From the NCBI GenBank assembly GCA_945641355.1, contig CALZEQ010000006.1, positions 26,427 through 90,426 of the forward strand: 64,000 nt of DNA, written 5' to 3'. Source of the DNA: an uncultured Mediterranea sp. Its GTDB lineage: Bacteria > Bacteroidota > Bacteroidia > Bacteroidales > Bacteroidaceae. Under the pieces are notes generated by a model. That model was not told the DNA's origin and made no database searches. It was given only the letters and a program-made list of their open reading frames with translations. The translations under genes and the position numbers were made by a program. This document shows, piece after piece, positions 15,882 through 26,528 of this stretch; position 1 is the stretch's first letter; each line of letters begins with the position of its first letter.

Positions 15882-17195
15882 ATGAAAATAGCTATTGTAG
15901 GAACAGGATATGTGGGGTTGGTCACCGGCACCTGCTTTGCAGAGATTGGTGTACACGTGACCTGCGTAGATACCAATCAGGACAAGATAGAGTCGCTGAA
16001 AAAAGGTGTCATGCCCATCTATGAACCGGGTCTGGAGGATATGGTGCTTCGCAATATGAAGGCCGGACGGTTGCGCTTTACCACCTCGCTGGAGGAGTGT
16101 CTGGACGATGTGGAAGTGGTGTTCAGTGCGGTGGGTACCCCGCCCGATGAGGATGGCAGTGCCGACCTGAGCTATGTGCTGGCAGTAGCACATACCATCG
16201 GACGCGCCATGCGCAAGTATGTGCTGGTGGTGACCAAGAGCACTGTGCCCGTAGGGACGGCCAGGAAGGTGCGTGCCGTCATACAGGAAGAGCTGGACAA
16301 ACGGGGAGAGCATATCAGCTTCGATGTGGCTTCCAATCCGGAGTTCCTGAAAGAGGGTACGGCCATCCGCGACTTCATGAGCCCCGACCGCGTCGTGGTG
16401 GGCGTGGAGTCCGAACGGGCAGAGAAACTGATGAGCAAACTCTACAAGCCGTTTCTGCTGAATAACTTCCGGGTCATCTTTATGGATATCCCGTCGGCCG
16501 AGATGACCAAGTATGCGGCTAACTCCATGCTGGCTACACGCATCAGCTTCATGAACGATATTGCCAACCTTTGTGAGTTGGTAGGGGCCGATGTGAATAT
16601 GGTGCGTAGCGGCATCGGTTCGGATACGCGCATCGGACGCAAGTTCCTCTATCCCGGCATCGGCTATGGAGGCTCCTGCTTCCCCAAAGATGTGAAGGCG
16701 CTCATCAAAACGGCCGAACAGAAGGGCTACAGGATGCGCGTGCTGCAGGCGGTAGAAGAGGTAAACGAACGGCAGAAAAGCCTGCTCTTCGAAAAGCTGA
16801 AAGCTTACTATGGCGGTGAACTGCAGGGGAAAACAATCGCCCTGTGGGGACTGGCCTTCAAGCCTGAAACGGACGATATGCGGGAGGCTCCGGCACTGGT
16901 GATGATAGACCGACTGCTGGAGGCCGGATGTAAGGTCCGCGCCTATGACCCGATAGCAATGGATGAATGCCAACGTCGGGTGGGCGACCGCATCGTGTAC
17001 GCTACGGATATGTATGATGCCGTATTGGATGCCGATGCCCTGTTGCTGCTGACGGAATGGAAGGAGTTCCGTCTGCCCTCGTGGGCCGTCATCCGCAAGG
17101 CCATGCATCAGCCGCTGGTGCTGGACGGACGCAACATCTACGAGAAGAAGGAGATGGAAGAGCAAGGCTTTGCATACGGCTGCATCGGCAAATAG
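15882..17195 (+). CDS. ugd: UDP-glucose 6-dehydrogenase
   Basis: 437 residues, normal length. NAD-binding motif GTGYVGLVTGTCFAEIG at the N-terminus, the VVTKSTVPVGTA block, and the catalytic cysteine in GYGGSCFPKDVKAL (about residue 263) are intact. The C-terminal UDP-binding domain includes LWGLAFKPETDDMREAP. It oxidises UDP-glucose to UDP-glucuronate in the cytoplasm, a precursor of acidic polysaccharides. It follows rfbC by 15 bp. Confidence 0.93.
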   Translation: MKIAIVGTGYVGLVTGTCFAEIGVHVTCVDTNQDKIESLKKGVMPIYEPGLEDMVLRNMKAGRLRFTTSLEECLDDVEVVFSAVGTPPDEDGSADLSYVLAVAHTIGRAMRKYVLVVTKSTVPVGTARKVRAVIQEELDKRGEHISFDVASNPEFLKEGTAIRDFMSPDRVVVGVESERAEKLMSKLYKPFLLNNFRVIFMDIPSAEMTKYAANSMLATRISFMNDIANLCELVGADVNMVRSGIGSDTRIGRKFLYPGIGYGGSCFPKDVKALIKTAEQKGYRMRVLQAVEEVNERQKSLLFEKLKAYYGGELQGKTIALWGLAFKPETDDMREAPALVMIDRLLEAGCKVRAYDPIAMDECQRRVGDRIVYATDMYDAVLDADALLLLTEWKEFRLPSWAVIRKAMHQPLVLDGRNIYEKKEMEEQGFAYGCIGK

Positions 17196-17218
17196 AGAGA
17201 TGATTAGAAACAAATGCT

Positions 17219-18025
17219 ATGAATAGTGTAAGGAGAATCGGAACAATGGTGCTTCTGGCGGCTGCGCTGACAGCTTGCGGAGGCAAGTCGCAGACAGAGG
17301 TTGAGGTGAAGGAAGACCTGACGGCCAAACAATTGTTGCAAGGCATCTGGCTGGACGACGATACGGAACTGCCGCTGCTGCGTGTGGAGGGAGACTCCAT
17401 TTACTATGCCGATCCTCAGAATATGCATGCCGCTTTCCGTGTGGTACACGATTCAATTTATGTAATCGGCAACACGACGGCTGCCTATAAGATAGACCGG
17501 CAGACGGAGTACAGCTTCTGGTTTCATTCGTTGGACGATGAGATTGTGAAACTGCATAAGTCGGAGAATGTAGAAGATGCACTGGCATTCGCCGCCCGTG
17601 AGGTGGAGGTGATACCGACGGTGCAGGAGGTGATACAGAAGGACAGCGTCGTGATGTTCCAAGGGACGCGCTATCGCGGCTATGTCTACATCAATCCCTC
17701 GCAGATGAAAGTGGTGAAGACATCGCTCAATGAAAACGGCATCAGCGTGGACAATGTATATTACGATAACGTGATTCACATCTGTGTGTACGAGGGGGCC
17801 AAGCTGCTCTATGGCAAAGACATCACCAAAAAAGAGTTTGCTTCCATCTTCTCCGATGACTTTCTGGGCCAGACCATCCTGACCGATATGGAATTCATGG
17901 GGGTAGACGGTGAGGGATATCACTATCAGGCTACCCTCTGTGTCCCCGAAAGCCCTGTATGCAATCTGGTAAATGTGACCATCAGCTACGATAATCAGCT
18001 GACCTTTCAGTTAAAAGAAGAGTAA
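17219..18025 (+). CDS. Lipoprotein, probably DUF4738 family
   Basis: 268 residues. The lipobox LTAC is followed by GGKSQTE. The mature protein has the sequence style of the Bacteroidetes DUF4738 family: a short domain around LLQGIWLDDDTELPLLRVEGDSIYY split by Asp/Glu turns, then a larger beta domain. No catalytic residues are identifiable. It starts 23 bp after ugd and may be co-transcribed; its stop is only 8 bp from the convergent helicase stop. Function unknown. Confidence 0.7.
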   Translation: MNSVRRIGTMVLLAAALTACGGKSQTEVEVKEDLTAKQLLQGIWLDDDTELPLLRVEGDSIYYADPQNMHAAFRVVHDSIYVIGNTTAAYKIDRQTEYSFWFHSLDDEIVKLHKSENVEDALAFAAREVEVIPTVQEVIQKDSVVMFQGTRYRGYVYINPSQMKVVKTSLNENGISVDNVYYDNVIHICVYEGAKLLYGKDITKKEFASIFSDDFLGQTILTDMEFMGVDGEGYHYQATLCVPESPVCNLVNVTISYDNQLTFQLKEE

Positions 18026-18033
18026 GGAAACGA

Positions 18034-19269
18034 TTATTTCCTCCGCTTGCCGCTCCGCGCAGCTCCTCCACCTCCTTTGCCGCCCCGCTTCCTGCGGTTG
18101 TCCTCCCTGCTCTTGCGAGGGGTGTATGCGGGGGCTTCTCCCAGTTCGGCAGGTACGGGAATCTTGTAGATATCCCGTTCGATGAAGTCCTCAATGGCCT
18201 TGAAGCTGCCTTGCTCTTTTTCGCTTACAAAAGTGAGGCCCACACCGTCGTTGTTGGCACGTGCCGTTCGTCCGATGCGGTGTACATAGTCTTCGCAGTC
18301 GCGCGGCACGTCGTAGTTGATGACCAGCCGGATGTCGTCGATGTCGATACCTCGGGCGACGATGTCAGTAGCCACCAGTATGTTGATGTGTCCAGCCTTG
18401 AAGGCATACATCACCTCTTCGCGCTGTGCCTGTTCCAGGTCGGAGTGCATTTCGCCTACGTTCAGCTTCATCTGCTTCAATGCTTTGGTCACCTCTTTCA
18501 CTTTCAGCTTGGAGGAGGCGAAGATGATGACCCGTTCGGGTGTCTGGTCGGCAAAGAGGCTGCGTATGATGCCCAGTTTCTGATGTTCGTAGCAGATGTA
18601 GGCCGCTTGGATGATTTTGTCGGCAGGCTTGGAGACGGCCAGCTTGACCTCTACCGGGTCAATCAGGATGTTCTGTGCCAGTTGCTGTATCTTGGCAGGC
18701 ATAGTGGCAGAGAACATGATGGTCTGACGCTCCTTGGGTAGGTACTTCACAATCTGCATGATATCGTCGTAGAAGCCCATGTCGAGCATACGGTCGGCTT
18801 CGTCCAGAATAAAATAGGAGACACGTGACAGGTCTACATAACCCAGACTGAGGTGGGCAATCAGGCGTCCCGGTGTAGCAATCACCACATCGGCTCCCAG
18901 CGTCAGCCCCTTCTTCTGTTGCTCGAACAGGATGCCGTCGTTGCCACCATAGACAGCTACGCTGCTCACAGGCATGAAGTAGGAGAATCCCTCCATCTGC
19001 TGGTCAATCTGCTGGGCCAGTTCGCGTGTAGGAGCCATGACGATGCAGTTGATGGCATCTTCGGGGTGGCCTCCTTCGGAGAGCTGGTTCAGGATGGGGA
19101 GCAGGTAGGCTGCAGTCTTGCCGGTACCAGTCTGGGCTACGGCAATCAAGTCACGTCCTTCCAGTATCACTGGGATGGATTTCTCTTGTATGGGGGTGCA
19201 CTCTTCAAAGCGCATTGCATCCAGTGCATCCAGCACTTGGTCGTTCAATGGGAGTTCAGAAAACTTCAT
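18034..19269 (-). CDS. DEAD-box RNA helicase (RhlE-like)
   Basis: 411 residues. Q motif (FEECTPIQEKSIP), motif I (AQTGTGKTAAY), Ia (PTRELAQQ), II (DEAD), III (SAT), and the C-terminal motifs including ARGIDID and HRIGRTARA are all intact. The C-terminus is a basic Gly/Arg/Lys tail, as in RhlE-type helicases active in ribosome assembly or mRNA turnover. The -7 box TAACTTTG lies at 19313-19320 on the minus strand. Assignment to RhlE rather than DeaD rests on size and tail. Confidence 0.92.
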   Translation of the reverse strand: MKFSELPLNDQVLDALDAMRFEECTPIQEKSIPVILEGRDLIAVAQTGTGKTAAYLLPILNQLSEGGHPEDAINCIVMAPTRELAQQIDQQMEGFSYFMPVSSVAVYGGNDGILFEQQKKGLTLGADVVIATPGRLIAHLSLGYVDLSRVSYFILDEADRMLDMGFYDDIMQIVKYLPKERQTIMFSATMPAKIQQLAQNILIDPVEVKLAVSKPADKIIQAAYICYEHQKLGIIRSLFADQTPERVIIFASSKLKVKEVTKALKQMKLNVGEMHSDLEQAQREEVMYAFKAGHINILVATDIVARGIDIDDIRLVINYDVPRDCEDYVHRIGRTARANNDGVGLTFVSEKEQGSFKAIEDFIERDIYKIPVPAELGEAPAYTPRKSREDNRRKRGGKGGGGAARSGKRRK

Positions 19270-19406
19270 GTCTGTTACTAATAGTCAAAAACGGCTTCAT
19301 CTATTTGGGGTGCAAAGTTACGTGATATTTTTCAGATTTTCATAAGGAAGAGGCCATAAAAACGGAGCAAGGCAGCTATAAAGTTGCATCGGGCTAAAAA
19401 CGAAGA

Positions 19407-19460
19407 AGCCCCTTAGGCTACAGACGCAAATGCCTCTGCGAACCTAAGGGGCTCTTTTTT
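19407..19460. terminator. Strong hairpin terminator
   Basis: An 11-bp perfect stem, AGCCCCTTAGG/CCTAAGGGGCT, is followed on the plus strand by CTTTTTT. On the minus strand it lies 90 bp after the thioredoxin-fold gene and probably ends that transcript too. The rest of the gap 19270-19549 shows only the helicase promoter. Confidence 0.85.
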
Positions 19461-19549
19461 GTTGTATTCGTTTTCCTCTTTTTGTCCTCTTTCCTCTTGG
19501 CGATACGTTAGGGGGAGTAGGTCAATCTCCGGCAAACCGGCACCTGCTC

Positions 19550-20050
19550 TTAGCGTACGTAAGCGGAAAGCTCTGAAGCAGAGATGTTTTTGGCAATAAT
19601 CACACCATCATCATCCAGTAAATAGTTTGTGAATCCACGGCCCAGACGATATTTCTTGAACAGGCCGGAAGATTCGCCCGCTGTCTCAACGAAACAGGTA
19701 GGGGTTACTATTTGGTCCATACGAACGGTCTCTTCGAAGATGGAAGGGTATTCATCAAACGATACGGAGACCATTTCAACATCAAGACCGGCGGAACGGA
19801 GCGCATTGCTGAGACTTGCGTTCAGCATCCGGGAGTGCGCGTCGTAGCTGGCCCAAAAGCTGAGCAACACGTAGCGGCCTTTCAAGTCGGAAAGGTCATG
19901 TACGGGCTGACCGGCCGATGACATAGTTTGGATGCAAAAATCCGGGGCTATGTCGCCCACATTCAAACCTCCGGTGGGTTTGTCTTTTTCAACAAAAGAA
20001 GTCAAGGAACTAATCAATAATACAACAAAAATCCATTTTACATACTTCAT
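19550..20050 (-). CDS. Thioredoxin-fold exported protein lacking the CXXC motif
   Basis: 166 residues with a signal peptide or N-terminal anchor (WIFVVLLISSLTSFVE). The fold is that of the TlpA/AhpC-TSA group: GDIAPDFCIQ, the YVLLSFWASYDAHSRMLN block at the active-site position, and the C-terminal TNYLLDDDGVIIAKN. In active members the site is FWASWCGPC; here it is FWASYDAHS, so both redox cysteines are lost. It cannot act as an oxidoreductase in the usual way; a binding or structural role is more likely. The 137-nt leader has a consensus promoter at 20194-20226. Confidence 0.8.
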   Translation of the reverse strand: MKYVKWIFVVLLISSLTSFVEKDKPTGGLNVGDIAPDFCIQTMSSAGQPVHDLSDLKGRYVLLSFWASYDAHSRMLNASLSNALRSAGLDVEMVSVSFDEYPSIFEETVRMDQIVTPTCFVETAGESSGLFKKYRLGRGFTNYLLDDDGVIIAKNISASELSAYVR

Positions 20051-20193
20051 GTAACGTGATTTTAGTTAGTACTCCTTCGGGCCTGTCCTCTTGGCAGTGA
20101 TTTCTTCCCGAAAGTTTGTCTGTAAAGGCCGGGCAGCATACAAATGGTTTCAAATCCGTTGACTACCAAAGCCTTCCCTTTTGAAATCGGCTG

Positions 20194-20226
20194 CAAAGGT
20201 ACGTATTTCTCAAAATATATTCCAAA
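20194..20226 (-). promoter_or_regulatory. Promoter of the thioredoxin-fold gene
   Basis: Minus-strand -33 TTTG (20223-20226) and -7 TACCTTTG (20194-20201), spaced 21 bp. Confidence 0.7.
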
Positions 20227-20363
20227 TAAACAAGCAATTTTGTTTCTTTTTTACCCTTGAATTTTATGTTATTTAGCATATTTGCGCGATTTCTGACCGC
20301 TTTGCGCACGGAAATATCCATGAAATAACAGCCTAAATACGGCCTTGGTAAACTGATTTTATC

Positions 20364-20371
20364 TACCTTTG
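20364..20371 (+). promoter_or_regulatory. -7 box of serB
   Basis: TACCTTTG, 30 bp before the serB ATG at 20402. The -33 is weak. Confidence 0.6.
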
Positions 20372-20401
20372 CACCTCGATAATTATATAAAAAGACAATT
20401 A

Positions 20402-21634
20402 ATGAAAGAAACCATGGATACGGAACTGATATTGATTCGCATTACAGGAGAGGACCGGCCGGGGCTGACAGCTTCGGTGACGGAAATATTGGCTAAATAT
20501 GATGCTACCATTCTGGACATCGGACAGGCTGACATCCACAACACGCTGTCGCTGGGCATCTTGTGCAAGACGGAGGAGAGCCATTCCGGCTTTATTATGA
20601 AGGAGTTGCTGTTCAAGGCATCGTCACTGGGCGTTTCTGTGCGCTTCTATCCCATCACGGCTAAGGAGTACGAAGATTGGGTGAGCATGCAGGGCAAGAA
20701 CCGCTATATCTTGACACTGCTGGGACGTAAACTGTCGGCCTTGCAGATTTCGGCAGTCACCCGCATCTTGGCGGAGCAGGGAATGAATATCGATGCCATC
20801 AAGCGTCTGACGGGACGCATCCCGCTGGACGAGTGCGAATCGCGTACACGTGCCTGTATTGAGTTCTCGGTGCGTGGAACGCCGAAAGACAGGATAGCCA
20901 TGCAGGAGCAGCTGATGAAGCTGGCTTCTGAACTGGAGATGGACTTTTCATTCCAATTAGACAATATGTACCGACGGATGCGCCGCCTTATCTGTTTCGA
21001 TATGGACTCTACACTCATTGAGACTGAGGTGATAGACGAACTGGCCATACGGGCCGGTGTAGGCGACCAAGTGAAGGCCATCACCGAACGGGCCATGCGG
21101 GGCGAGATTGATTTTATAGAGAGCTTCCGCGAGCGGGTGGCCTTGCTCAAGGGGCTGGATGAAGGAGTAATGCAGGAGATTGCCGAGAACCTGCCCATTA
21201 CCGAGGGGGTAGACCGGCTGATGTATGTATTGAAGAAGTATGGGTACAAGATTGCCATTCTGTCGGGTGGATTTACCTACTTCGGACAGTATCTGCAAAA
21301 GAAATATGGCATTGACTACGTGTATGCTAACGAGCTGGAGATAGTAGACGGCAAACTGACGGGCCGCTATCTGGGAGACGTGGTGGATGGCAAGCGTAAG
21401 GCCGAACTGCTGCGGCTGATAGCCCAGGTAGAGAAGGTGGATATTGCACAGACCATTGCGGTGGGCGACGGGGCCAATGACCTGCCGATGTTGGGGATAG
21501 CCGGTCTGGGCATTGCCTTCCACGCCAAGCCGAAGGTGGTGGCCAATGCCAAACAGTCCATCAATACCATTGGACTGGATGGGGTGCTTTATTTCCTCGG
21601 ATTCAAGGATTCCTATATTGACTTACCTAAATAA
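20402..21634 (+). CDS. serB: Phosphoserine phosphatase with two ACT domains
   Basis: 410 residues from the ATG at 20402, with an alternative at 20414. Residues about 1-85 and 95-175 are tandem ACT domains (LIRITGEDRPGLTASVTEIL), the usual site for serine feedback. The HAD domain has motif I CFDMDSTLIETEV, motif II LSGGFTYFG and motif III/IV GDGANDLPMLG. It performs the last step of serine synthesis. The stop overlaps the convergent tenI-like gene by 8 bp. Confidence 0.93.
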   Translation: MKETMDTELILIRITGEDRPGLTASVTEILAKYDATILDIGQADIHNTLSLGILCKTEESHSGFIMKELLFKASSLGVSVRFYPITAKEYEDWVSMQGKNRYILTLLGRKLSALQISAVTRILAEQGMNIDAIKRLTGRIPLDECESRTRACIEFSVRGTPKDRIAMQEQLMKLASELEMDFSFQLDNMYRRMRRLICFDMDSTLIETEVIDELAIRAGVGDQVKAITERAMRGEIDFIESFRERVALLKGLDEGVMQEIAENLPITEGVDRLMYVLKKYGYKIAILSGGFTYFGQYLQKKYGIDYVYANELEIVDGKLTGRYLGDVVDGKRKAELLRLIAQVEKVDIAQTIAVGDGANDLPMLGIAGLGIAFHAKPKVVANAKQSINTIGLDGVLYFLGFKDSYIDLPK

Positions 21635-22217
21635 GTGTCAGCTGCCTGCAGTGCAGGAAGTGGGAGAGGAAACGGTCGGCAGGTTGCTGCCAGATGTCTC
21701 CCAATAGGGCAGCACCGCCAAATCCCCACTTCTGCACTTGGGACAACCGTTCGCTGCTGATGCCTCCCAGTGCCACTACTTTCTCGTCGATGAGGCCTCG
21801 GTCGCGTGCCTCTTCCAGTGCTTCGGGTGAGTAGGCCGATGCGTATCCCGTCTTGGAGATGCTGTCGAAGATGGGACTGAGGAAGAGGTAGTGGCACGTT
21901 GCCTTACGACGAACCAGCTCTTTGATGGAATGACACGAACAGCTGATGCTGCCACGATAGCCTGCAGGTGCTACGGGATGGCGGCTGTTCAGATGCACCC
22001 CTTTCAATCCGAAGCGTTCGGCCAGTGGAAAATGGTCGTGCGTCACGATGCGTCCGTAGTACGTTGGGGGTATCTGGCGGAGCAGGCCGTCGAGTTCGGC
22101 CTCGCTGGCTTGTGGCTTGCGCAGATGCAGTGTGTCCAGTCCGGCTTCCAGCAGGGCGGTGATGGCGGAGGCTTCTCCGTCAAACAGCCGAGGGGTGGTG
22201 ATGACAATCAGTCTCAT
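21627..22217 (-). CDS. Thiamine phosphate synthase-like protein (TenI type)
   Basis: 196 residues with a TIM-barrel of the ThiE/TenI family: LHLRKP at the first phosphate site, GVHLNSRHP, and the C-terminal VALGGIS phosphate-binding loop. It lacks several residues of the true synthase (the other copy at 27347-27997 keeps the canonical IQLRMK and NDMPVEEAR segments), so a TenI-like aminotransferase-lyase partner or isomerase role for thiazole is likely. It is the last gene of the thiamine operon, 10 bp after thiF. Confidence 0.75.
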   Translation of the reverse strand: MRLIVITTPRLFDGEASAITALLEAGLDTLHLRKPQASEAELDGLLRQIPPTYYGRIVTHDHFPLAERFGLKGVHLNSRHPVAPAGYRGSISCSCHSIKELVRRKATCHYLFLSPIFDSISKTGYASAYSPEALEEARDRGLIDEKVVALGGISSERLSQVQKWGFGGAALLGDIWQQPADRFLSHFLHCRQLTLI

Positions 22218-22227
22218 GGTGCAGGGA

Positions 22228-22917
22228 TTAGAGGGATAACAGGTAGGATTGCATGGTGCGCAGGTCGATGGTCCACAGCTTGCCGACCAGCGGTTCGCCG
22301 TAGCCGACCAGCAGTTTCAAGGTCTCGTTGGCCTGTACGCTTCCTACGATGGCGGGTGTGACACCCACCACGGAATTGTCAGGCCGGGGCATGGAGAGCA
22401 TGGACTCTTCATCGGGATAGAGGTCCCGATAGCATTTGCCTCCGGGGATGAAGACAGCTACCTGTCCCTCGTAGCCGCCGATGGCCCCATAGACGTAGGG
22501 CTTCTGCAAGGCGGCGCAGGTGTCGTTCAGCAGGTAGCGTGTACCGAAGTTGTCACAAGCATCCACCACCACGTCATAGTGTCGGATAATGTCGGCTGCA
22601 TTGTCGGCTGTCAGTCGGCAGGGATAGGTTTCAATTCGCACCTCGCTGTTCAGTGCCTGTAGCCGGCGGGCGGCACAGGCTACTTTCGGCTCACCTATTT
22701 CTCCCTCTGTATAGAGCACTTGACGCTGCAGGTTGCTGAGGCTCACGGTGTCAGCATCTACCAGCCCCAGTGTGCCCACACCGGCACCGGCCAGATAGAG
22801 GGCGACAGGCGACCCGAGGCCTCCCACGCCCACTATCAGCACATGCGACCGGCGCAGCCGTGCTTGTCCTTCGTCTCCCCATTGGGGCAAGCGCATTTGT
22901 CTGTCGTATCTCTCCAT
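22228..22917 (-). CDS. thiF: ThiF/MoeB-family adenylyltransferase
   Basis: 229 residues. The ATP-binding GVGGLGSPVALYLAGAGVG, the Asp in LVDADTVSLSNLQRQ and the DACDNFGTRYLLND block are intact. It should adenylate the C-terminal glycine of ThiS. Compared with E. coli ThiF, the first zinc CXXC reads CYRD and no cysteine stands at the catalytic position (SMLSMPRPDNS), so the protein is probably zinc-free and does not form the acyl-disulfide. It lies 2 bp after thiH. Confidence 0.88.
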   Translation of the reverse strand: MERYDRQMRLPQWGDEGQARLRRSHVLIVGVGGLGSPVALYLAGAGVGTLGLVDADTVSLSNLQRQVLYTEGEIGEPKVACAARRLQALNSEVRIETYPCRLTADNAADIIRHYDVVVDACDNFGTRYLLNDTCAALQKPYVYGAIGGYEGQVAVFIPGGKCYRDLYPDEESMLSMPRPDNSVVGVTPAIVGSVQANETLKLLVGYGEPLVGKLWTIDLRTMQSYLLSL

Positions 22918-22919
22918 AT

Positions 22920-24053
22920 TCAGGCCTTGGCTTTCAGGTCAAACGAGGCGTCCCAGTCCTTCCAGACCGGTTCGCGTCCGATACGTTTCAACGCCGCATT
23001 GACCTCTACAGCCGTACGCTCGTCACTGACGTGGAACTGCTCCAGCGTCTGCGGGTAACTGTAGTAGCCGCCCGGCTCGGTCTTGCTCTCTGCGCTCATG
23101 GTAGTTACGCCCAGTGTAGCCATGTGGTCGCGTATGTGGGCCGGCTCGCGTGTAGAGTAGGAGATGTCCACATCGTGGTCGAAGATGCGCATGGCGAAGG
23201 TGACCTGTGCCAGTTCGCGGTCGCTCATCACCACGTTCGGTTGGAAGCCGCCGTTCTCCGACGGACGCATCCGGGGGAAGTTGACGCTGTACTTGGTACG
23301 CCAGTAGTGCTTTTGCAGGTAGCGCAGGTGATAAGCCATCATGGTGATGTCTGTGCGCCACTCCTTTTCCAGTCCGATGAGTACTCCCATGCCGATGGAG
23401 TGTACGCCGGCCTGTCCCATGCGGTCGAAGCCGTTGAGGCGCCACTCGAACTTCGACTTCATGCCGCGCGGATGGTAGATGTTGTAGTGCGCCTTGTTGT
23501 AGGTTTCTTGGAAACAGATGACTCCGTTCATGCCGTGCTCGGTCAGTTCCTTATACTCCTCGGCTTTCAGCGGCATTACTTCAATCTTCAGGTTGCTGAA
23601 GTAGGGCTTGGCCAGGTCGAGTGCACGGGCCAGGTAGGGAACGCCTGCCTTGGCGGGATTCTCGCCCGTCACCAACAGCAGATTCTCGAAGGGTGCCAGC
23701 TTCTTGATGGCTTTGTATTCGTTTACAATTTCCTCTTCGGTCAGGATGGTGCGTGCCATGGGGTTGCTGATGTGGAATCCGCAATAGACGCACGAGTTGG
23801 TGCACGAGTTGGTGAGGTAGAGCGGGATGAACATCGAGATGGTTCGTCCGAATCGTTCCTCGGTATATTTGCGGCTCAGTCGCGCCATCGTCTCCAGATA
23901 AGGCGTGGCGGCGGGCGAAATCAGGGCCATGAAGTCCTCTACGTCGCAATGTTCTTTCGTCAGTGCGCGACGTACGTCCGCATCCGTTTTCGCTGCGATG
24001 CGGGCGGTGGTGTCGTCCCAGGATATTTTTTCTAATTCTTCTGAAAAATACAT
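22920..24053 (-). CDS. thiH: 2-iminoacetate synthase (tyrosine lyase)
   Basis: 377 residues, normal length. The radical SAM cluster is CTNSCVYC (CX3CX2C). GFHISNP follows, and the block LLLVTGENP is typical of ThiH. It splits tyrosine to dehydroglycine for the thiazole ring. It is the first gene downstream of the RAYT insertion, which separates it from thiC; a REP palindrome (24097-24122) lies in its 88-bp leader. Confidence 0.93.
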   Translation of the reverse strand: MYFSEELEKISWDDTTARIAAKTDADVRRALTKEHCDVEDFMALISPAATPYLETMARLSRKYTEERFGRTISMFIPLYLTNSCTNSCVYCGFHISNPMARTILTEEEIVNEYKAIKKLAPFENLLLVTGENPAKAGVPYLARALDLAKPYFSNLKIEVMPLKAEEYKELTEHGMNGVICFQETYNKAHYNIYHPRGMKSKFEWRLNGFDRMGQAGVHSIGMGVLIGLEKEWRTDITMMAYHLRYLQKHYWRTKYSVNFPRMRPSENGGFQPNVVMSDRELAQVTFAMRIFDHDVDISYSTREPAHIRDHMATLGVTTMSAESKTEPGGYYSYPQTLEQFHVSDERTAVEVNAALKRIGREPVWKDWDASFDLKAKA

Positions 24054-24096
24054 ATTTTAATTATATCATTGATAATTCGTTGTTTATATGATTCCT

Positions 24097-24122
24097 GTAG
24101 GGGCGGACCTATGTGTCCGCCC
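24097..24122 (+). repeat. REP palindrome, perfect consensus
   Basis: GTAG followed by GGGCGGAC-CTATGT-GTCCGCCC. It lies between the RAYT gene and thiH. Confidence 0.9.
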
Positions 24123-24141
24123 TGAACGCATAAACTATTGT

Positions 24142-24678
24142 TCATTCCACAAACATTTCATCATCACACCATCGGGTAGGATTACTTTTGATATAGTTCG
24201 AAATTTCATCAAACGAACGTTGTGAACGTATGATGTGTTCGTAATAGTTCCTTTGCCATAAACGCCTTCCAATAGTAGGCCATATTCCTTTCTTGGCTTG
24301 ACGATAGTATTCATTCGTGGTCATGGTCTTGAACCATTGTATGATTGTTGACAATGAAATGGCAGTGGATGTATTTGGGCGGACACATAGGTCCGCCCCT
24401 ACAGAATCATTATCTAGATAGATGATGCAATGAAAGTGGTTCGGCATTATCACATAGTCGAGGCCTTGGATGGAAGGAAATTTATGCTCCAGTTCCAAAT
24501 ACCATCTTTCTACCATCCTGCCCACGTCATTCATCTGCATCTCATCATCTACAATCTTCCCGAACAGGCACTGCTTGTCACTTGTGCAGATTGTTACGAA
24601 ATACAATCCTTCTGATGAATAGTCGTAGCCATCCAGACGAAGGGTGTGGCGATGGTGAATGTCGGGATTGTACGCCAT
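24142..24678 (-). mobile_element. REP-associated tyrosine transposase (RAYT, Y1/IS200-like)
   Basis: 178 residues from the ATG at 24678; a longer frame would run into thiC. HUH nuclease motif in MPNHFHCII (about residue 80-88), LWQRNYYEHIIR with the WQxxYxxH pattern, and YIKSNPTRW with the catalytic Tyr: the set that defines RAYTs. No IS terminal repeats of a classical insertion sequence are seen. A palindrome (24377-24402) lies inside the gene in frame and encodes VGADLCVRP. The gene sits between thiC and thiH, 11 bp after thiC. RAYTs mobilise REP palindromes by single-strand cleavage, so this is the probable source of the window's palindromes. Confidence 0.88.
24377..24402 (-). repeat. REP palindrome inside the RAYT gene
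   Basis: Inverted copy GGGCGGAC-ACATAG-GTCCGCCC-CTAC. In the RAYT frame it adds about nine residues (VGADLCVRP) between the HUH motif and the C-terminal helices. Confidence 0.9.
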
Positions 24679-24689
24679 TGCTCCTGCTT

Positions 24690-26396
<1,707 letters not shown>

Positions 26397-26423
26397 CTAA
26401 AAATGTTATCGAATTTGTTAGCT

Positions 26424-26449
26424 GTAGGGGCAGATCTACGTGTCTGCCC
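26424..26449 (+). repeat. REP palindrome (A/T variant)
   Basis: GTAG-GGGCAGAT-CTACGT-GTCTGCCC. First half of an inverted pair between thiG and thiC. Confidence 0.85.
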
Positions 26450-26473
26450 TGACAAGTTGGCTATCGGTGTTTG

Positions 26474-26499
26474 GGGCGGACACATAGGTCCGCCCCTAC
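26474..26499 (-). repeat. REP palindrome, inverted partner
   Basis: GGGCGGAC-ACATAG-GTCCGCCC-CTAC. Together with 26424-26449 it makes a BIME-like pair 25 bp apart. Confidence 0.9.
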
Positions 26500-26528
26500 A
26501 ACGACCGGACCAACAGGTTGCTGCTCTG

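Larger units (their letters stand above)
20051..20401. other. 351-bp divergent promoter region
   Basis: It contains the minus-strand promoter of the thioredoxin-fold gene, its roughly 137-nt leader, and the serB promoter. No gene or large repeat is seen. Confidence 0.7.

Noticed and set aside
15303..17213. 636-codon open frame antisense to rfbC and ugd
   Set aside because: It is wholly covered by two well-known genes with intact motifs.
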